Source: Shinella fusca (GTDB taxonomy: Bacteria; Pseudomonadota; Alphaproteobacteria; Rhizobiales; Rhizobiaceae). Taken from it: 64,000 nucleotides of DNA. The stretch is from positions 84,948 through 148,947 of the forward strand of contig NZ_JACHIK010000011.1 in assembly GCF_014203155.1 (NCBI RefSeq), written 5' to 3'. The position numbers were made by a program, and so were the translations under genes. The notes below the pieces were generated by a model. It saw nothing but the letters and a program-made list of their open reading frames with translations. It made no database searches and had not been told where the DNA came from. Positions 45,134 to 56,151 of this stretch are shown here, piece by piece. Every line of letters begins with the position of its first letter. Positions within the stretch are counted from its first letter, which is position 1.

Positions 45134-45553
45134 TCAGGCCTTGCGCGGGCGCAGGCGGATGATCACGTCGACATGCGCGATCTCCATGCCTTCCGGCGGC
45201 TCCGGCAGGTTGCCGATCTCGATATTGCTCACCGGAATGTCGAGGACGTGGTTCTCGCCCTCGACGAAGAAATGATGATGGTCCGACACGTTGGTGTCGA
45301 AATAGGTCTTCGCGCTCTCGACGGCCAGCACCCGGATGAGGCCGGCCTCGGTGAACTGGTGCAGCGTGTTGTAGACGGTTGCAAGCGACACCGGAACGCC
45401 GGCGGTGACGGCTTCCTCGTGCAATTCCTCGACCGTCAGATGCCGGTCGCCCTTGGCGAAAAGCAGATCGGCGAGAGCGACGCGCTGGCGCGTCGGGCGC
45501 AGGCCGCAGTGGCGCAGGCGCTCGTCGATGGGCATCTCGTATGCATGCGTCAT
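45134..45553 (-). CDS. irr: Iron/haem-responsive regulator Irr
   Basis: Fur-superfamily repressor that in rhizobia senses haem-iron status and controls iron and haem genes. 139 residues from ATG 45553 (MTHAYEMPIDERLRHCGLRP). Winged-helix DNA-binding part (RQRVALADLLFAKGDRHLTV, SLATVYNTLHQFTEAGLI) and the Irr-type His cluster SDHHHFF. Irr is divergent from fabA, the order conserved in rhizobia. Other upstream in-frame starts are TTG codons and lack the family N terminus. Confidence 0.92.
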   Translation of the reverse strand: MTHAYEMPIDERLRHCGLRPTRQRVALADLLFAKGDRHLTVEELHEEAVTAGVPVSLATVYNTLHQFTEAGLIRVLAVESAKTYFDTNVSDHHHFFVEGENHVLDIPVSNIEIGNLPEPPEGMEIAHVDVIIRLRPRKA

Positions 45554-45868
45554 GGGCAAGGGATCCGCTCGTGTGGCCTTGAACAACAATCTTGAACTTT
45601 CGATATAACTTTAGCACGGCCGGGATTCAATAGGATCGCAGGGGCCAAACCGCGTGCAACCTGCGGAAAACCGGGGCCTTGGTGGCTTTCCGGCCACTTT
45701 GCGCTGGCTGTGGCCGCAAGCATCATGTATGCGAACTGCACAATTCATGTCTCGCCCGGACGGGGCGCGGCGATAAAAAGACAGGGAGCAGGGTGCTTCA
45801 AATCGTGCCTCGCCTCCTCTAAATCTAACGCTGACCAAGCGTGTTCAAGACCGGGGATGAGACATTCG
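45554..45868. promoter_or_regulatory. Divergent irr-fabA control region
   Basis: 315 bases with no gene. On the irr strand GTTCAAG occurs twice, 13 bases apart (45578-45584 and 45591-45597), within 45 bases of the irr start; a third GTTCAAG (45843-45849) lies 20 bases before fabA on the opposite strand. An AT-rich patch (45600-45614) may be the irr promoter. I found no clear Fur/Irr ICE palindrome. Confidence 0.5.
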
Positions 45869-46381
45869 ATGACCAGGCAATCCAGCTACAACTACGAGGA
45901 AATTCTGGCCTGCGGCCGCGGCGAGCTGTTCGGCCCCGGCAATGCGCAGCTTCCTCTGCCGCCGATGCTGATGGTTCACCGCATCACCGACATCTCCGAG
46001 ACGGGCGGCGCCTTCGACAAGGGCTACATCCGCGCCGAATACGACGTGAAGCCGGACGACTGGTATTTCCCCTGCCATTTCCAGGGCAACCCGATCATGC
46101 CGGGGTGCCTCGGCCTCGACGGCATGTGGCAGCTCACCGGCTTCTTTCTCGGCTGGCTGGGGGAACCCGGCCGCGGCATGGCGCTTTCCACCGGCGAGGT
46201 GAAGTTCAAGGGCATGGTGCGCCCGGAGACGAAGCTCCTCGAATACGGCATCGACTTCAAGCGCGTCATGCGCGGCCGCCTCGTGCTGGGCACCGCCGAC
46301 GGCTGGCTGAAGGCCGATGGCGAGACCATCTACCAGGCGACCGACCTGCGCGTCGGCCTGTCGAAAGACAAGGAAGCCTGA
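45869..46381 (+). CDS. fabA: 3-hydroxydecanoyl-ACP dehydratase/isomerase FabA
   Basis: Makes the cis-3 bond that feeds unsaturated fatty acid synthesis. 170 residues with the hotdog-fold motifs [21 protein letters not shown] (active His and Asp) and [22 protein letters not shown] in outline. Length is the family standard. An in-frame ATG four codons upstream (45857) is possible. First gene of fabA-fabB-fabI. Confidence 0.98.
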   Translation: MTRQSSYNYEEILACGRGELFGPGNAQLPLPPMLMVHRITDISETGGAFDKGYIRAEYDVKPDDWYFPCHFQGNPIMPGCLGLDGMWQLTGFFLGWLGEPGRGMALSTGEVKFKGMVRPETKLLEYGIDFKRVMRGRLVLGTADGWLKADGETIYQATDLRVGLSKDKEA

Positions 46382-46458
46382 GGCGGCGACGGCCGCCTTG
46401 AGCCCGAGGGCGGCGGCAAGCCGCCTTCGCAACGGACGTTCTAAAAAAGGTCAATATC

Positions 46459-47682
46459 ATGAGACGGGTAGTTGTCACGGGTCTGGGGATCGTATCCTCC
46501 ATCGGGAACAACGCGGACGAAGTGACGGCATCGCTGCGCGACGCGCGCTCGGGCATCAGTTTCAGCCAGGATTTCGCCGACCACGGCTTCCGCTGCCAGG
46601 TCTGGGGCTCGCCGGATATCGACACGACCGACCTCGTCGACCGCCGCGCGGCCCGCTTCCTCTCGCAGGGCGGGGCGTGGAACCACGTCGCCATGAAGCA
46701 GGCGATCGCCGATTCCGGCCTGGAAGAGGCCGACTATGCGGCCAACCCGCGCACCGGCATCATCATGGGCTCGGGCGGCCCCTCCACCCGCACGCTGATC
46801 GAGGCGGCCGAGATCACCATCAAGAACAATTCGCCCAAGCGCATCGGCCCCTTCGCCGTGCCGAAGGCGATGTCGTCCACGGCCTCGGCGACGCTTGCCA
46901 CCTGGTTCAAGATCCACGGCGTCAACTATTCGATCTCCTCGGCCTGCTCGACCTCGGCGCACTGCATCGGCAATGCCGCGGAGATGATCCAGTGGGGCAA
47001 GCAGGACATGATGTTCGCCGGCGGCCACGAGGACCTCGACTGGACCATGTCGAACCTCTTCGACGCCATGGGCGCCATGTCGTCCAAGTACAACGACACG
47101 CCCGCGACGGCTTCACGCGCCTATGACGTCAGCCGCGACGGCTTCGTCATCGCCGGCGGCGCCGGCGTCCTCGTGCTTGAGGAACTGGAGCACGCCAAGG
47201 CCCGCGGCGCGAAGATCTATGCCGAGATCACCGGCTACGGCGCGACCTCGGACGGCTACGACATGGTGGCCCCGTCGGGCGAAGGCGCGATCCGCTGCAT
47301 GCGCCAGGCGCTTTCCACCGTGAAGGGCGAGGTCGACTACATCAACACGCACGGCACCTCGACGCCCGTCGGCGACTCCAAGGAGATCGGCGCGATCCGC
47401 GAGGTGTTCGGCGACAAGATCCCGCACATCCAGTCGACCAAGTCGCTGACCGGCCATTCGCTGGGCGCTGCCGGCGTTCAGGAATCGATCTACGGCCTCC
47501 TGATGATGCAGGCCGGCTTCATCGGCGAGAGCGCGCACATCACCGAGCTCGATCCGGAATTCGAGGGCGTTCCGATCGTGCGCAAGCGCATCGACAACGC
47601 CAAGATTGACACGGTTCTTTCCAATTCCTTCGGCTTCGGCGGCACGAACGCCACGCTGGTCTTCCAGCGCTACAACGGATGA
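46459..47682 (+). CDS. fabB: 3-oxoacyl-ACP synthase I FabB
   Basis: Elongating ketosynthase for unsaturated acyl chains. 407 residues with the active cysteine in [14 protein letters not shown], the catalytic histidines in [13 protein letters not shown] and [10 protein letters not shown], and the Gly-rich [11 protein letters not shown]. Follows fabA by 77 bases and overlaps fabI by 4 nt. Confidence 0.98.
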   Translation: MRRVVVTGLGIVSSIGNNADEVTASLRDARSGISFSQDFADHGFRCQVWGSPDIDTTDLVDRRAARFLSQGGAWNHVAMKQAIADSGLEEADYAANPRTGIIMGSGGPSTRTLIEAAEITIKNNSPKRIGPFAVPKAMSSTASATLATWFKIHGVNYSISSACSTSAHCIGNAAEMIQWGKQDMMFAGGHEDLDWTMSNLFDAMGAMSSKYNDTPATASRAYDVSRDGFVIAGGAGVLVLEELEHAKARGAKIYAEITGYGATSDGYDMVAPSGEGAIRCMRQALSTVKGEVDYINTHGTSTPVGDSKEIGAIREVFGDKIPHIQSTKSLTGHSLGAAGVQESIYGLLMMQAGFIGESAHITELDPEFEGVPIVRKRIDNAKIDTVLSNSFGFGGTNATLVFQRYNG

Positions 47683-48494
47683 CACGCATGACGGGGATCA
47701 TGAACGGCAAGCGCGGCCTGATCATGGGGGTCGCGAACAACCACTCCATCGCCTGGGGTATCGCACAGAAGCTCGCCGGTGCCGGCGCGGAACTCGCCTT
47801 CACCTACCAGGGCGAAGCGCTCGGCAAGCGCGTGAAGCCGCTTGCGGCCGAGCTCGGCTCCGACTTCGTGCTGCCCTGCGACGTCGAGGACATCGCCTCG
47901 GTGGATGCGACCGTCGCCGCGCTCAAGGAGAAGTGGGGCAAGCTCGACTTCGTCGTGCACGCCATCGGCTTTTCCGACAAGAACGAACTGAAGGGCCTCT
48001 ATGCCGACACCACGCGCGAGAACTTCTCCCGCACGATGGTCATCTCCTGCTTCTCCTTCACGGAGATCGCCAAGCGGGCGGCGGACCTCATGGAAGACGG
48101 CGGGGCGATGCTGACGCTGACCTATGGCGGCTCCGTCCGGCTAATGCCGAACTACAACGTCATGGGCGTCGCCAAGGCGGCGCTGGAAGCCTCCGTGCGT
48201 TATCTCGCGGGCGACTACGGCCCGCGCGGCATCCGCGTCAACGCCATCTCGGCCGGCCCGATCCGCACGCTGGCCGGCGCCGGCATTTCCGATGCCCGCG
48301 CCATGCTCTCCTGGCAACAGAAGAACGCGCCGCTGCGCCGCACGGTCACCATCGAGGATGTCGGTAATTCCGCGCTCTACCTGCTCTCGGACCTTTCGAG
48401 CGGCGTCACCGGCGAAATCCACTATGTGGACGCCGGCTACAACATCACCTCCATGCCGACGCTGGAACACCTTCGAAGCGCGGACAGCGAGTAA
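47679..48494 (+). CDS. fabI: Enoyl-ACP reductase FabI
   Basis: NADH-dependent enoyl-ACP reductase, last step of fatty acid elongation. 271 residues; short-chain dehydrogenase fold with [13 protein letters not shown], the [11 protein letters not shown] core and the Tyr-x6-Lys pair in [13 protein letters not shown]. Position after fabB, coupled by an ATGA overlap, suggests a role in the FabA/FabB branch; rhizobia often have a second FabI. Confidence 0.97.
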   Translation: MTRMTGIMNGKRGLIMGVANNHSIAWGIAQKLAGAGAELAFTYQGEALGKRVKPLAAELGSDFVLPCDVEDIASVDATVAALKEKWGKLDFVVHAIGFSDKNELKGLYADTTRENFSRTMVISCFSFTEIAKRAADLMEDGGAMLTLTYGGSVRLMPNYNVMGVAKAALEASVRYLAGDYGPRGIRVNAISAGPIRTLAGAGISDARAMLSWQQKNAPLRRTVTIEDVGNSALYLLSDLSSGVTGEIHYVDAGYNITSMPTLEHLRSADSE

Positions 48495-48500
48495 CAAAAA

Positions 48501-48533
48501 ACGGCGCGAAGTTTAAAACTTCGCGCCGTTTTT
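48501..48533 (+). terminator. Terminator of fabA-fabB-fabI
   Basis: Near-perfect 14-bp inverted repeat ACGGCGCGAAGTTT/AAACTTCGCGCCGT, followed by TTTTTGC on the plus strand and preceded by an A run, so it also serves the convergent methyltransferase gene. Confidence 0.95.
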
Positions 48534-48552
48534 GCTTGATAGCGGCCGTCGA

Positions 48553-49569
48553 TCAGCGCCGGCCCCAGAGCACCTTGAAGCGGGCGTTGCGGCAGACTTC
48601 GCCGCTTTCCTTAAAGGCTTCCGCCAGAACCGGCTCATAGGGCAGGCCCCGGTTGGCGACCATCAGCAGGCGCCCGCCGGCCTTCAGCGACTTCGCTGCC
48701 ATGCGGATCATGCCGGCGCCGAGCGCGTGATCGGCGGCATGCCCTTCGTGGAAGGGCGGGTTCATGACGATGAGGTCGTAGTGGTCGCGCGGCGTCTCGG
48801 CCGTCAGGTCGAACCAGTAGTAACGCGCCGGCACGTTCGGGCAGTTCTCCGCCATGTTCTCCCTGGCCGCTTCCAGCGCCTCGTAATGCGCCTCGAAGAG
48901 GTCGATGCCCTTGGCATTCGGTGCGCGGCCGCCGAGCATGACGGAAAGATAGCCCCAGCCCGCGCCGAAATCGGCGGCGTGGCCGCTGAAATCCTCCGGG
49001 ATGCGGGTGGCGAGCAGTTCCGAGCCCTCGTCGATCCGGTCGTGCGAGAACATGCCCGGCGCGGCCGTGAAGCGGCCGACGATGCACACCGACTTCGCGG
49101 CCAGCTTGGCGATCGCCTCGGACGGGTCTTCCGGGCGCGCGAACCAGATGGCAAGGCCATGGTATTTCGGCATGGAATCGCCCGAGAGCCCGAGCTGGTC
49201 GAGGCGCTTGCGCATGGACTGCACGCCGTCTTCCTTGCCGCCGGCAACGACGATGAGGCCGCCCGTGCGCACGCGGCGCAGCGCTTCTGCGATGCGGTTC
49301 TCGTTCTCGCCCTTGTGCTTGGTCATCAGGATGAGCGCGCCGTCGTAGTCCTCGCCCTCGATGAGGGGCTTGACCGGCGCGCGCACGGCCTCCAGCCCGC
49401 GATAGAGCGAGCGCAGCGGCTGCACGGCCTCCAGCGAGGCGGCGAACCCTTCCGGCGGGCGCTGGCCGGCCTCGGCGCCGAGGAAGAGATAGCGCTCGCC
49501 TTCGCCGGGCATGGCAAGCGTGCCGGAGGCGAAGGGGTGGAACAGGGTTTTCAGGGCGTCGCGGGTCAT
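48553..49569 (-). CDS. RsmC-like 16S rRNA methyltransferase
   Basis: 338 residues. The C-terminal half has a SAM-binding fold (ADFGAGWGYLSVMLGGRAP) and the NPPFHEG catalytic motif of guanine-N2 methyltransferases; the N-terminal half is a degenerate copy of the same fold (YDGALILMTKHKGENENRI), as in RsmC, which methylates G1207 of 16S rRNA. RsmC/RsmD-type function is inferred from the two-domain plan. Convergent with fabI. Confidence 0.88.
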   Translation of the reverse strand: MTRDALKTLFHPFASGTLAMPGEGERYLFLGAEAGQRPPEGFAASLEAVQPLRSLYRGLEAVRAPVKPLIEGEDYDGALILMTKHKGENENRIAEALRRVRTGGLIVVAGGKEDGVQSMRKRLDQLGLSGDSMPKYHGLAIWFARPEDPSEAIAKLAAKSVCIVGRFTAAPGMFSHDRIDEGSELLATRIPEDFSGHAADFGAGWGYLSVMLGGRAPNAKGIDLFEAHYEALEAARENMAENCPNVPARYYWFDLTAETPRDHYDLIVMNPPFHEGHAADHALGAGMIRMAAKSLKAGGRLLMVANRGLPYEPVLAEAFKESGEVCRNARFKVLWGRR

Positions 49570-49593
49570 GACAGGGTTCCGGTGTTCAAAAGA

Positions 49594-49626
49594 AAGGGGC
49601 GCGGAACGTGCCGCTCCGCGCCCCTT
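49594..49626 (-). terminator. Terminator downstream of pnp
   Basis: AAGGGGCGCGGA/TCCGCGCCCCTT, a perfect 12-bp stem with a 9-base loop, followed on the minus strand by TCTTTTGAAC. It ends the rpsO-pnp transcript before the methyltransferase gene. Confidence 0.9.
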
Positions 49627-49644
49627 CGATACGTAAGGGATGAC

Positions 49645-51786
<2,142 letters not shown>

Positions 51787-52008
51787 GTCTTGTCCTTCTT
51801 TGCAGATACGCGCACCGCCGCCCGGAAAAGGCGCAGGTGGTCTATCCGCGTTCGTGACGCATCATGGGCAAGACAACGGGAGGCTTCGTTTCCTAGGTCG
51901 GTCGCGATTCCCGGCGGAATCGCCCCGAAGAAGCATCCTGCAATCCTGCCCCATGACAGGCCATCGGTTGGTTCCGCAGGACCGGCCCATCCGGCCTGCT
52001 GGAAAGGC

Positions 52009-52039
52009 AGCGGGCGCTTCCCGTCAGGAAGCGCCCGCT
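52009..52039 (-). promoter_or_regulatory. Intercistronic hairpin between rpsO and pnp
   Basis: Perfect 13-bp stem AGCGGGCGCTTCC/GGAAGCGCCCGCT with a 5-base loop, 9 bases after the rpsO stop. On the minus strand it is followed by GCCTTTCC, a weak terminator tail. In E. coli the same gap has a terminator and an RNase III site used in pnp autoregulation; a similar role is inferred. Confidence 0.7.
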
Positions 52040-52047
52040 GAAATGTC

Positions 52048-52317
52048 TTAGCGGCGAATGCCCAGCGAAGCGATCAGCTTCGTGTAACGGGATTCGTCCT
52101 TCTTCTTGAGGTAGTCAAGAAGCGAGCGGCGGCTGGAAACCAGCGTCAGAAGACCACGACGGGAGTGGTTGTCCTTCTTGTGGTCCTTGAAGTGGCCGGT
52201 CAGGTTGTTGATGCGCTCGGTCAGGATCGCGACCTGTACTTCCGGCGAACCGGTGTCGCCTTCCTTGGTGGCGTATTCCTTGATCAGCGCAGCCTTGCGC
52301 TCGGCAGTGATCGACAT
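52048..52317 (-). CDS. rpsO: Ribosomal protein S15
   Basis: 89-residue S15 ([40 protein letters not shown]; ending [12 protein letters not shown]), exact family length. It binds 16S rRNA helices 20-22. Upstream of pnp as in most proteobacteria, but here separated from truB by two unrelated genes. Confidence 0.98.
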   Translation of the reverse strand: MSITAERKAALIKEYATKEGDTGSPEVQVAILTERINNLTGHFKDHKKDNHSRRGLLTLVSSRRSLLDYLKKKDESRYTKLIASLGIRR

Positions 52318-52455
52318 CGAGATGTCCTTTCATGAATGGGAACCAAAGTCGCCAAAAGCCGGGATGTCGTCCAGCGATGGCCGTGAAGGCAAGCGGGCGG
52401 GCCCGCATTGCTGGCGTGCCTATAAACCATTCGCCGCCGAAAGAAAAGGGCCGTT

Positions 52456-52782
52456 CTAGCGCTGCTCCGCCGGCTGGCCGGGCGCAAGCGCGCGCACGTC
52501 GCCCGCCTTCGGGCAGACGACATAGGCGCCGAACACCCAGCCGAGCCGTTCGCCCTGCCGCGTCACGAAAAGCCAGGGCTTCGTGCCGATCTTCTTCTCC
52601 TCGATCACCTCCAGCCGCGTGCCGTTGCCAAGCGTCGTCACGATCGTTCCGTTGGGCGCCGAGCGCACGTTGAGCGGCGTGCCGGTCGGATCGTCCACGA
52701 GGCATTCGCCAACGGCGACGGCGGGGAACGCTGCGGCGCAGAGGATCGCCGCGGCGGCGGCACCCTTGAGGAGAAGGGTCAT
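52456..52782 (-). CDS. Exported SH3-type protein
   Basis: 108 residues from ATG 52782, with GAAGGTG seven bases upstream. Signal peptide to about residue 24 (PAVA-VG), then a bacterial SH3 domain (PLNVRSAPNGTIVTTLGNGTRLEV, WLFVTRQGERLGWVFGAYV) with paired cysteines at both ends. Likely periplasmic and envelope-associated. Its gene lies between the histidine kinase and rpsO; the pair interrupts the usual truB-rpsO order. Confidence 0.85.
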   Translation of the reverse strand: MTLLLKGAAAAAILCAAAFPAVAVGECLVDDPTGTPLNVRSAPNGTIVTTLGNGTRLEVIEEKKIGTKPWLFVTRQGERLGWVFGAYVVCPKAGDVRALAPGQPAEQR

Positions 52783-52822
52783 GGAACGCACCTTCGGGGT
52801 TTTCCGGAAGGAAACGGCGGCA

Positions 52823-54556
52823 TCATTTGGCGCCGTTCCCGTCATGGGCGTGGTCCTCGCGCAGGCGGGCGAGCGGGATCGTCACCCGCCATTCGATGCC
52901 GTCGTCATGCACGATGAAATCCAGCTTGGCATCGAGCGCCATGCCGAGCATGCGTTCCAGCACGACGCTGCCGAAGCCCTTGCGGCTTTCGGCGATCGCC
53001 GCCTTGTCGATCGTCGCACGGCTTTCCCGCCAGATAAGGTTGAGGTCCTCGCCGGACGTCGCCCAGGTCAGCGAGACGTTGCCGGTCTCGTTGGCGAGCG
53101 CGCCGTATTTGGTGGCGTTGGTCGACAGTTCGTGCAGCGCCATGCCGAGCGTCTGGGAGGCCTGCGGGTCGAGCAGCACGGCGGGCCCGCGGATGCGCAC
53201 CCGGGCCGCGTCGTCCGGCGTGAAGGGCTTCAACTGGTTCTTCGCCAGTTCCATCAGGTTTACGCCCTGCGTCGCGTTGGCGATCATCAGGTCGGTCGAG
53301 CGCGCAAGGCCGGCGACGCGCTTGCGGAAGGTCTCGGCGAAGTCGAGGGCGTTTTCCGCGCCCGCCGCCGACTGGTTCAGCATGGCCTGGATGACGGTGA
53401 GCTGGTTCTTGGAGCGGTGCGCCACCTCGCGCATCAGGAAGCGCACCTCGTTCTCCGACTTGACGCGCGCATCGGCCGCTTCGGACAGCGCCCGCGAGAC
53501 GGTCTCGAGCTCGGAAATGGCATAGCGGCGCATTGCGATCCGCTCGCCGTGGCCGAGCCGGCGCGCATCGGTGGCGAGCAGCCGCACGTCGCGGGAAAGG
53601 ACGCGCGCGATGCCGAACGCGCTCACCGCGGCAAGCGCGGCGAAGACCGCCCCGCCGATCGTCAGCCACAGGAAGGAGGAGACGGCGGGGGCCTGCACGT
53701 CGGCGGACTTTGCCCAGGCGATCATGCGCCAGCCGGCGAGCGAGGAGAATTCGGTGACGACCTGGTAGTTGACGCCGCCCTCCCGCATCTTGCTGACGCC
53801 GAGGCGGAGCGAGGGAACGACCTTGAGGAAGAAGGGCTTGCCCGTCTTCTGCGTCTCGTCCGTCGAGACGATGACGGTGCCCTGCGTGTCCAGCACCGCG
53901 GCGTTCCAGCCCGGCGACAATATATCGGGATTGACCGCGCGCCGCAGCGCCTCGGCGTTCTTCGTCAGCGTCAGCAGCACATGGCGGCCGTTGTGAAGGC
54001 GCATCGGCAGGTAGACGTTGAACACCCATTGCTGCGCTGTCTTGCCGAAGAAGAGATCGGAGACCATGCGCTCGCCGCGCGCCAGCGCCTGCCCTGCCGA
54101 AGAGGGCTCCGATGCCGCACCCAGCGGCGTGCCGTAGGGAACGCGCGTGTTGAGAAGCTGGCGCATCGTCTCGTCGATGACGAGGAAATAGATGTCCGTG
54201 CCTTCCAGCGCCTTCGACGCCTGCCGGTAGAGGCCCGCATAGTCGGGCTCGCGCAGGCTCTCGGAGGTCGACAGGAAATTAAGCGTCGAGAACATGCCGG
54301 AGATCTCGCGCTCGACGGCCCGGTTCACGGCGCCCGTGGAGGTGCGCAGCAGCGATTCGAAGATGCGCTCCTGCGCTTCGTTGGTGCGCTTGAGCACCAC
54401 GATGGAGAAGAGGAAGGCGGGGATGACGACGACGAGGATGAGGCAGACGAGATAGAAGGCAACCGGGTGATGCATGCGCCGGCGGGCCTGGACGGGGCTG
54501 TCGCCCCCTTCCGCCCGTCTGGCGGATGCCGTTCTGTCAGTCGGCGCAATCGTCAA
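52823..54556 (-). CDS. HWE/HisKA_2-type sensor histidine kinase
   Basis: 577 residues, starting at TTG 54556 with AAGGG eight bases before it; ATG 54475 lacks a good site. Membrane helices at about 31-56 and 292-316 enclose a periplasmic Cache-like sensor domain. A HAMP-like linker leads to the kinase: H-box REVAHRSKNQ with His380, then HELSTNATKYGAL and GFGSVVLERML, the pattern of the HWE/HisKA_2 group often tied to EcfG general-stress or light signalling. No response regulator gene is adjacent, so it is an orphan kinase. Confidence 0.88.
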   Translation of the reverse strand: MTIAPTDRTASARRAEGGDSPVQARRRMHHPVAFYLVCLILVVVIPAFLFSIVVLKRTNEAQERIFESLLRTSTGAVNRAVEREISGMFSTLNFLSTSESLREPDYAGLYRQASKALEGTDIYFLVIDETMRQLLNTRVPYGTPLGAASEPSSAGQALARGERMVSDLFFGKTAQQWVFNVYLPMRLHNGRHVLLTLTKNAEALRRAVNPDILSPGWNAAVLDTQGTVIVSTDETQKTGKPFFLKVVPSLRLGVSKMREGGVNYQVVTEFSSLAGWRMIAWAKSADVQAPAVSSFLWLTIGGAVFAALAAVSAFGIARVLSRDVRLLATDARRLGHGERIAMRRYAISELETVSRALSEAADARVKSENEVRFLMREVAHRSKNQLTVIQAMLNQSAAGAENALDFAETFRKRVAGLARSTDLMIANATQGVNLMELAKNQLKPFTPDDAARVRIRGPAVLLDPQASQTLGMALHELSTNATKYGALANETGNVSLTWATSGEDLNLIWRESRATIDKAAIAESRKGFGSVVLERMLGMALDAKLDFIVHDDGIEWRVTIPLARLREDHAHDGNGAK

Positions 54557-54721
54557 CGACCAGCCCTTTCACCCTTCGCCGGAGCGGCCGCGGCGGCAAC
54601 GCGCCGTCCCGGCCCGCCGTCAAGCGAACCTCGCCGGCCCATAAAGCCCTCAGCTTGTGGTGAAATCAAGTCGGGAGCCGTTGGTTCCAACCCCCGAATT
54701 CTTGCGTATGCGGCAAAGGCC

Positions 54722-55654
54722 TCAGCTCGTGAAAACGCGCTTCGGGCGGAATTCGCCGCCGCCGATCTCGCCGATGGCGACCAGCTTGCCGCGCGCGGTG
54801 GCATAGGCCTCGTCCGCCGACACCGGCGCATCGCGGCCGCGCACGATGATGGGATTGCCCATGCGCAGGCGGTGCGCCTGGTCGTCGTTGACGACGATCT
54901 GCGGCAGGCTGGAGAGTGCTTCGCCGGTGTCGATCAGGAAGGCGTCGAGGGCGGCAAGCCGCTCGGCCTCGTCCTCGATCCCTTCCAGCGCCGTGAGATC
55001 GGCGAGCGGCACCATGTCGTCCTCGCCGAAGGGCGCGACGAAGGTGCGGCGCAGCGCCGAGATATGGCCGTAGCAGCCGAGCTCGCGCCCGAAATCGCGG
55101 GCGAGCGCGCGCACATAGGTGCCCTTGCCGCACTCGACCTCGAAGCGGGCCGTGTTCTCATCCGAGCCGATCAGCGTCAGGCGGTGGATCTCCACCTCGC
55201 GCGAGGGGATTTCGACGGTCTCGCCGTCGCGGGCAAGGTCATAGGCGCGCTCGCCGTCGATCTTGATGGCGGAGAACTGCGGCGGGATCTGCTGGATGAC
55301 GCCCGTATAGCCGCCGAGGATCGCCTTGATCGCGTCGGCGGTCGGGCGCGTGTCGGAGGTGCGCGTCACCTCGCCTTCCAGGTCGTCCGTCGAGCGCTCC
55401 TCGCCCCAGGTCACGGTGAATTCGTAGATTTTCCGGCCGTCCATGACGTAAGGAACGGTCTTGGTGGCGTCGCCCAGCGCAATCGGCAGCATGCCGGAGG
55501 CGAGCGGATCGAGCGTTCCGGCATGGCCGGCCTTCTGCGCCTTGAACAGCCACTTGATCTTGGAGACGGCCTCGGTCGAGCCGAAATCGAAAGGCTTGTC
55601 GAGGATCAGCCAGCCGGAGACCGGCCGGCCCTTGGGTTTGCGGGGCTTGGACAT
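54722..55654 (-). CDS. truB: tRNA pseudouridine-55 synthase TruB
   Basis: 310 residues with [36 protein letters not shown] (catalytic Asp), [17 protein letters not shown] and [17 protein letters not shown]. Modifies U55 in the tRNA T loop. Follows rbfA by 17 bases. A C-terminal PUA-like tail follows the core. Confidence 0.97.
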   Translation of the reverse strand: MSKPRKPKGRPVSGWLILDKPFDFGSTEAVSKIKWLFKAQKAGHAGTLDPLASGMLPIALGDATKTVPYVMDGRKIYEFTVTWGEERSTDDLEGEVTRTSDTRPTADAIKAILGGYTGVIQQIPPQFSAIKIDGERAYDLARDGETVEIPSREVEIHRLTLIGSDENTARFEVECGKGTYVRALARDFGRELGCYGHISALRRTFVAPFGEDDMVPLADLTALEGIEDEAERLAALDAFLIDTGEALSSLPQIVVNDDQAHRLRMGNPIIVRGRDAPVSADEAYATARGKLVAIGEIGGGEFRPKRVFTS

Positions 55655-55671
55655 CGTTATCCTGGAATATC

Positions 55672-56079
55672 TTACTGTTCGTCGCCGTCTTCGGCGTCAA
55701 GATCGCGAGCGACTTCCGGCGAGCGCAGGAGATCGTCGATCTTCTTGTAATTGTCGAAGCTGGTATCGTCGCGGAAGCGCACGTCCGGCATGTACTTCAT
55801 CTGGCGAAGCTGCGGGCCGAGCCGGCCGCGAATGAACTTCGCATTGCGGTTCAGCGCCTCGATCACAGCCTCGTGGTCCTTGACGCCGAGCGGCGTCACA
55901 TAGGCGGTCGCGTGCTTGAGGTCCGGCGACATGCGCACTTCCGAAATGGAGATCACGGTCTTTTCGAGAAGCGGGTCGCGCACCTCGCCGCGCTGGAGGA
56001 CCTGGGTGATGGCCGCGCGCACCTGCTCGCCCACGCGCAGCATGCGTTGCGACGGCGCCGAGGATGTTGCTCTGGTCAT
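55672..56079 (-). CDS. rbfA: Ribosome-binding factor A
   Basis: 135 residues from ATG 56079 ([20 protein letters not shown]). KH-like fold with [20 protein letters not shown] and the C-terminal [20 protein letters not shown]. Needed for 16S 5'-end maturation. The start codon follows directly after the U tract of an intrinsic terminator, with AAGGTGA five bases before the ATG. An ATG further upstream lies inside the terminator stem and is rejected. Confidence 0.96.
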   Translation of the reverse strand: MTRATSSAPSQRMLRVGEQVRAAITQVLQRGEVRDPLLEKTVISISEVRMSPDLKHATAYVTPLGVKDHEAVIEALNRNAKFIRGRLGPQLRQMKYMPDVRFRDDTSFDNYKKIDDLLRSPEVARDLDAEDGDEQ

Positions 56080-56092
56080 GATGGTCACCTTC

Positions 56093-56130
56093 AAAAAAAT
56101 GCGAGCGCCGAAAAGGTCCGGCGCTCGCAT
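56093..56130 (-). terminator. Intrinsic terminator between infB and rbfA
   Basis: Perfect 12-bp stem ATGCGAGCGCCG/CGGCGCTCGCAT with an 8-base loop, followed on the minus strand by six or seven T. It lies 22 bases after the infB stop and 14 bases before the rbfA ATG, so rbfA-truB can be made only by readthrough or from a local promoter. Confidence 0.85.
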
Positions 56131-56151
56131 GATACGCTTTTCGCGAGACGC

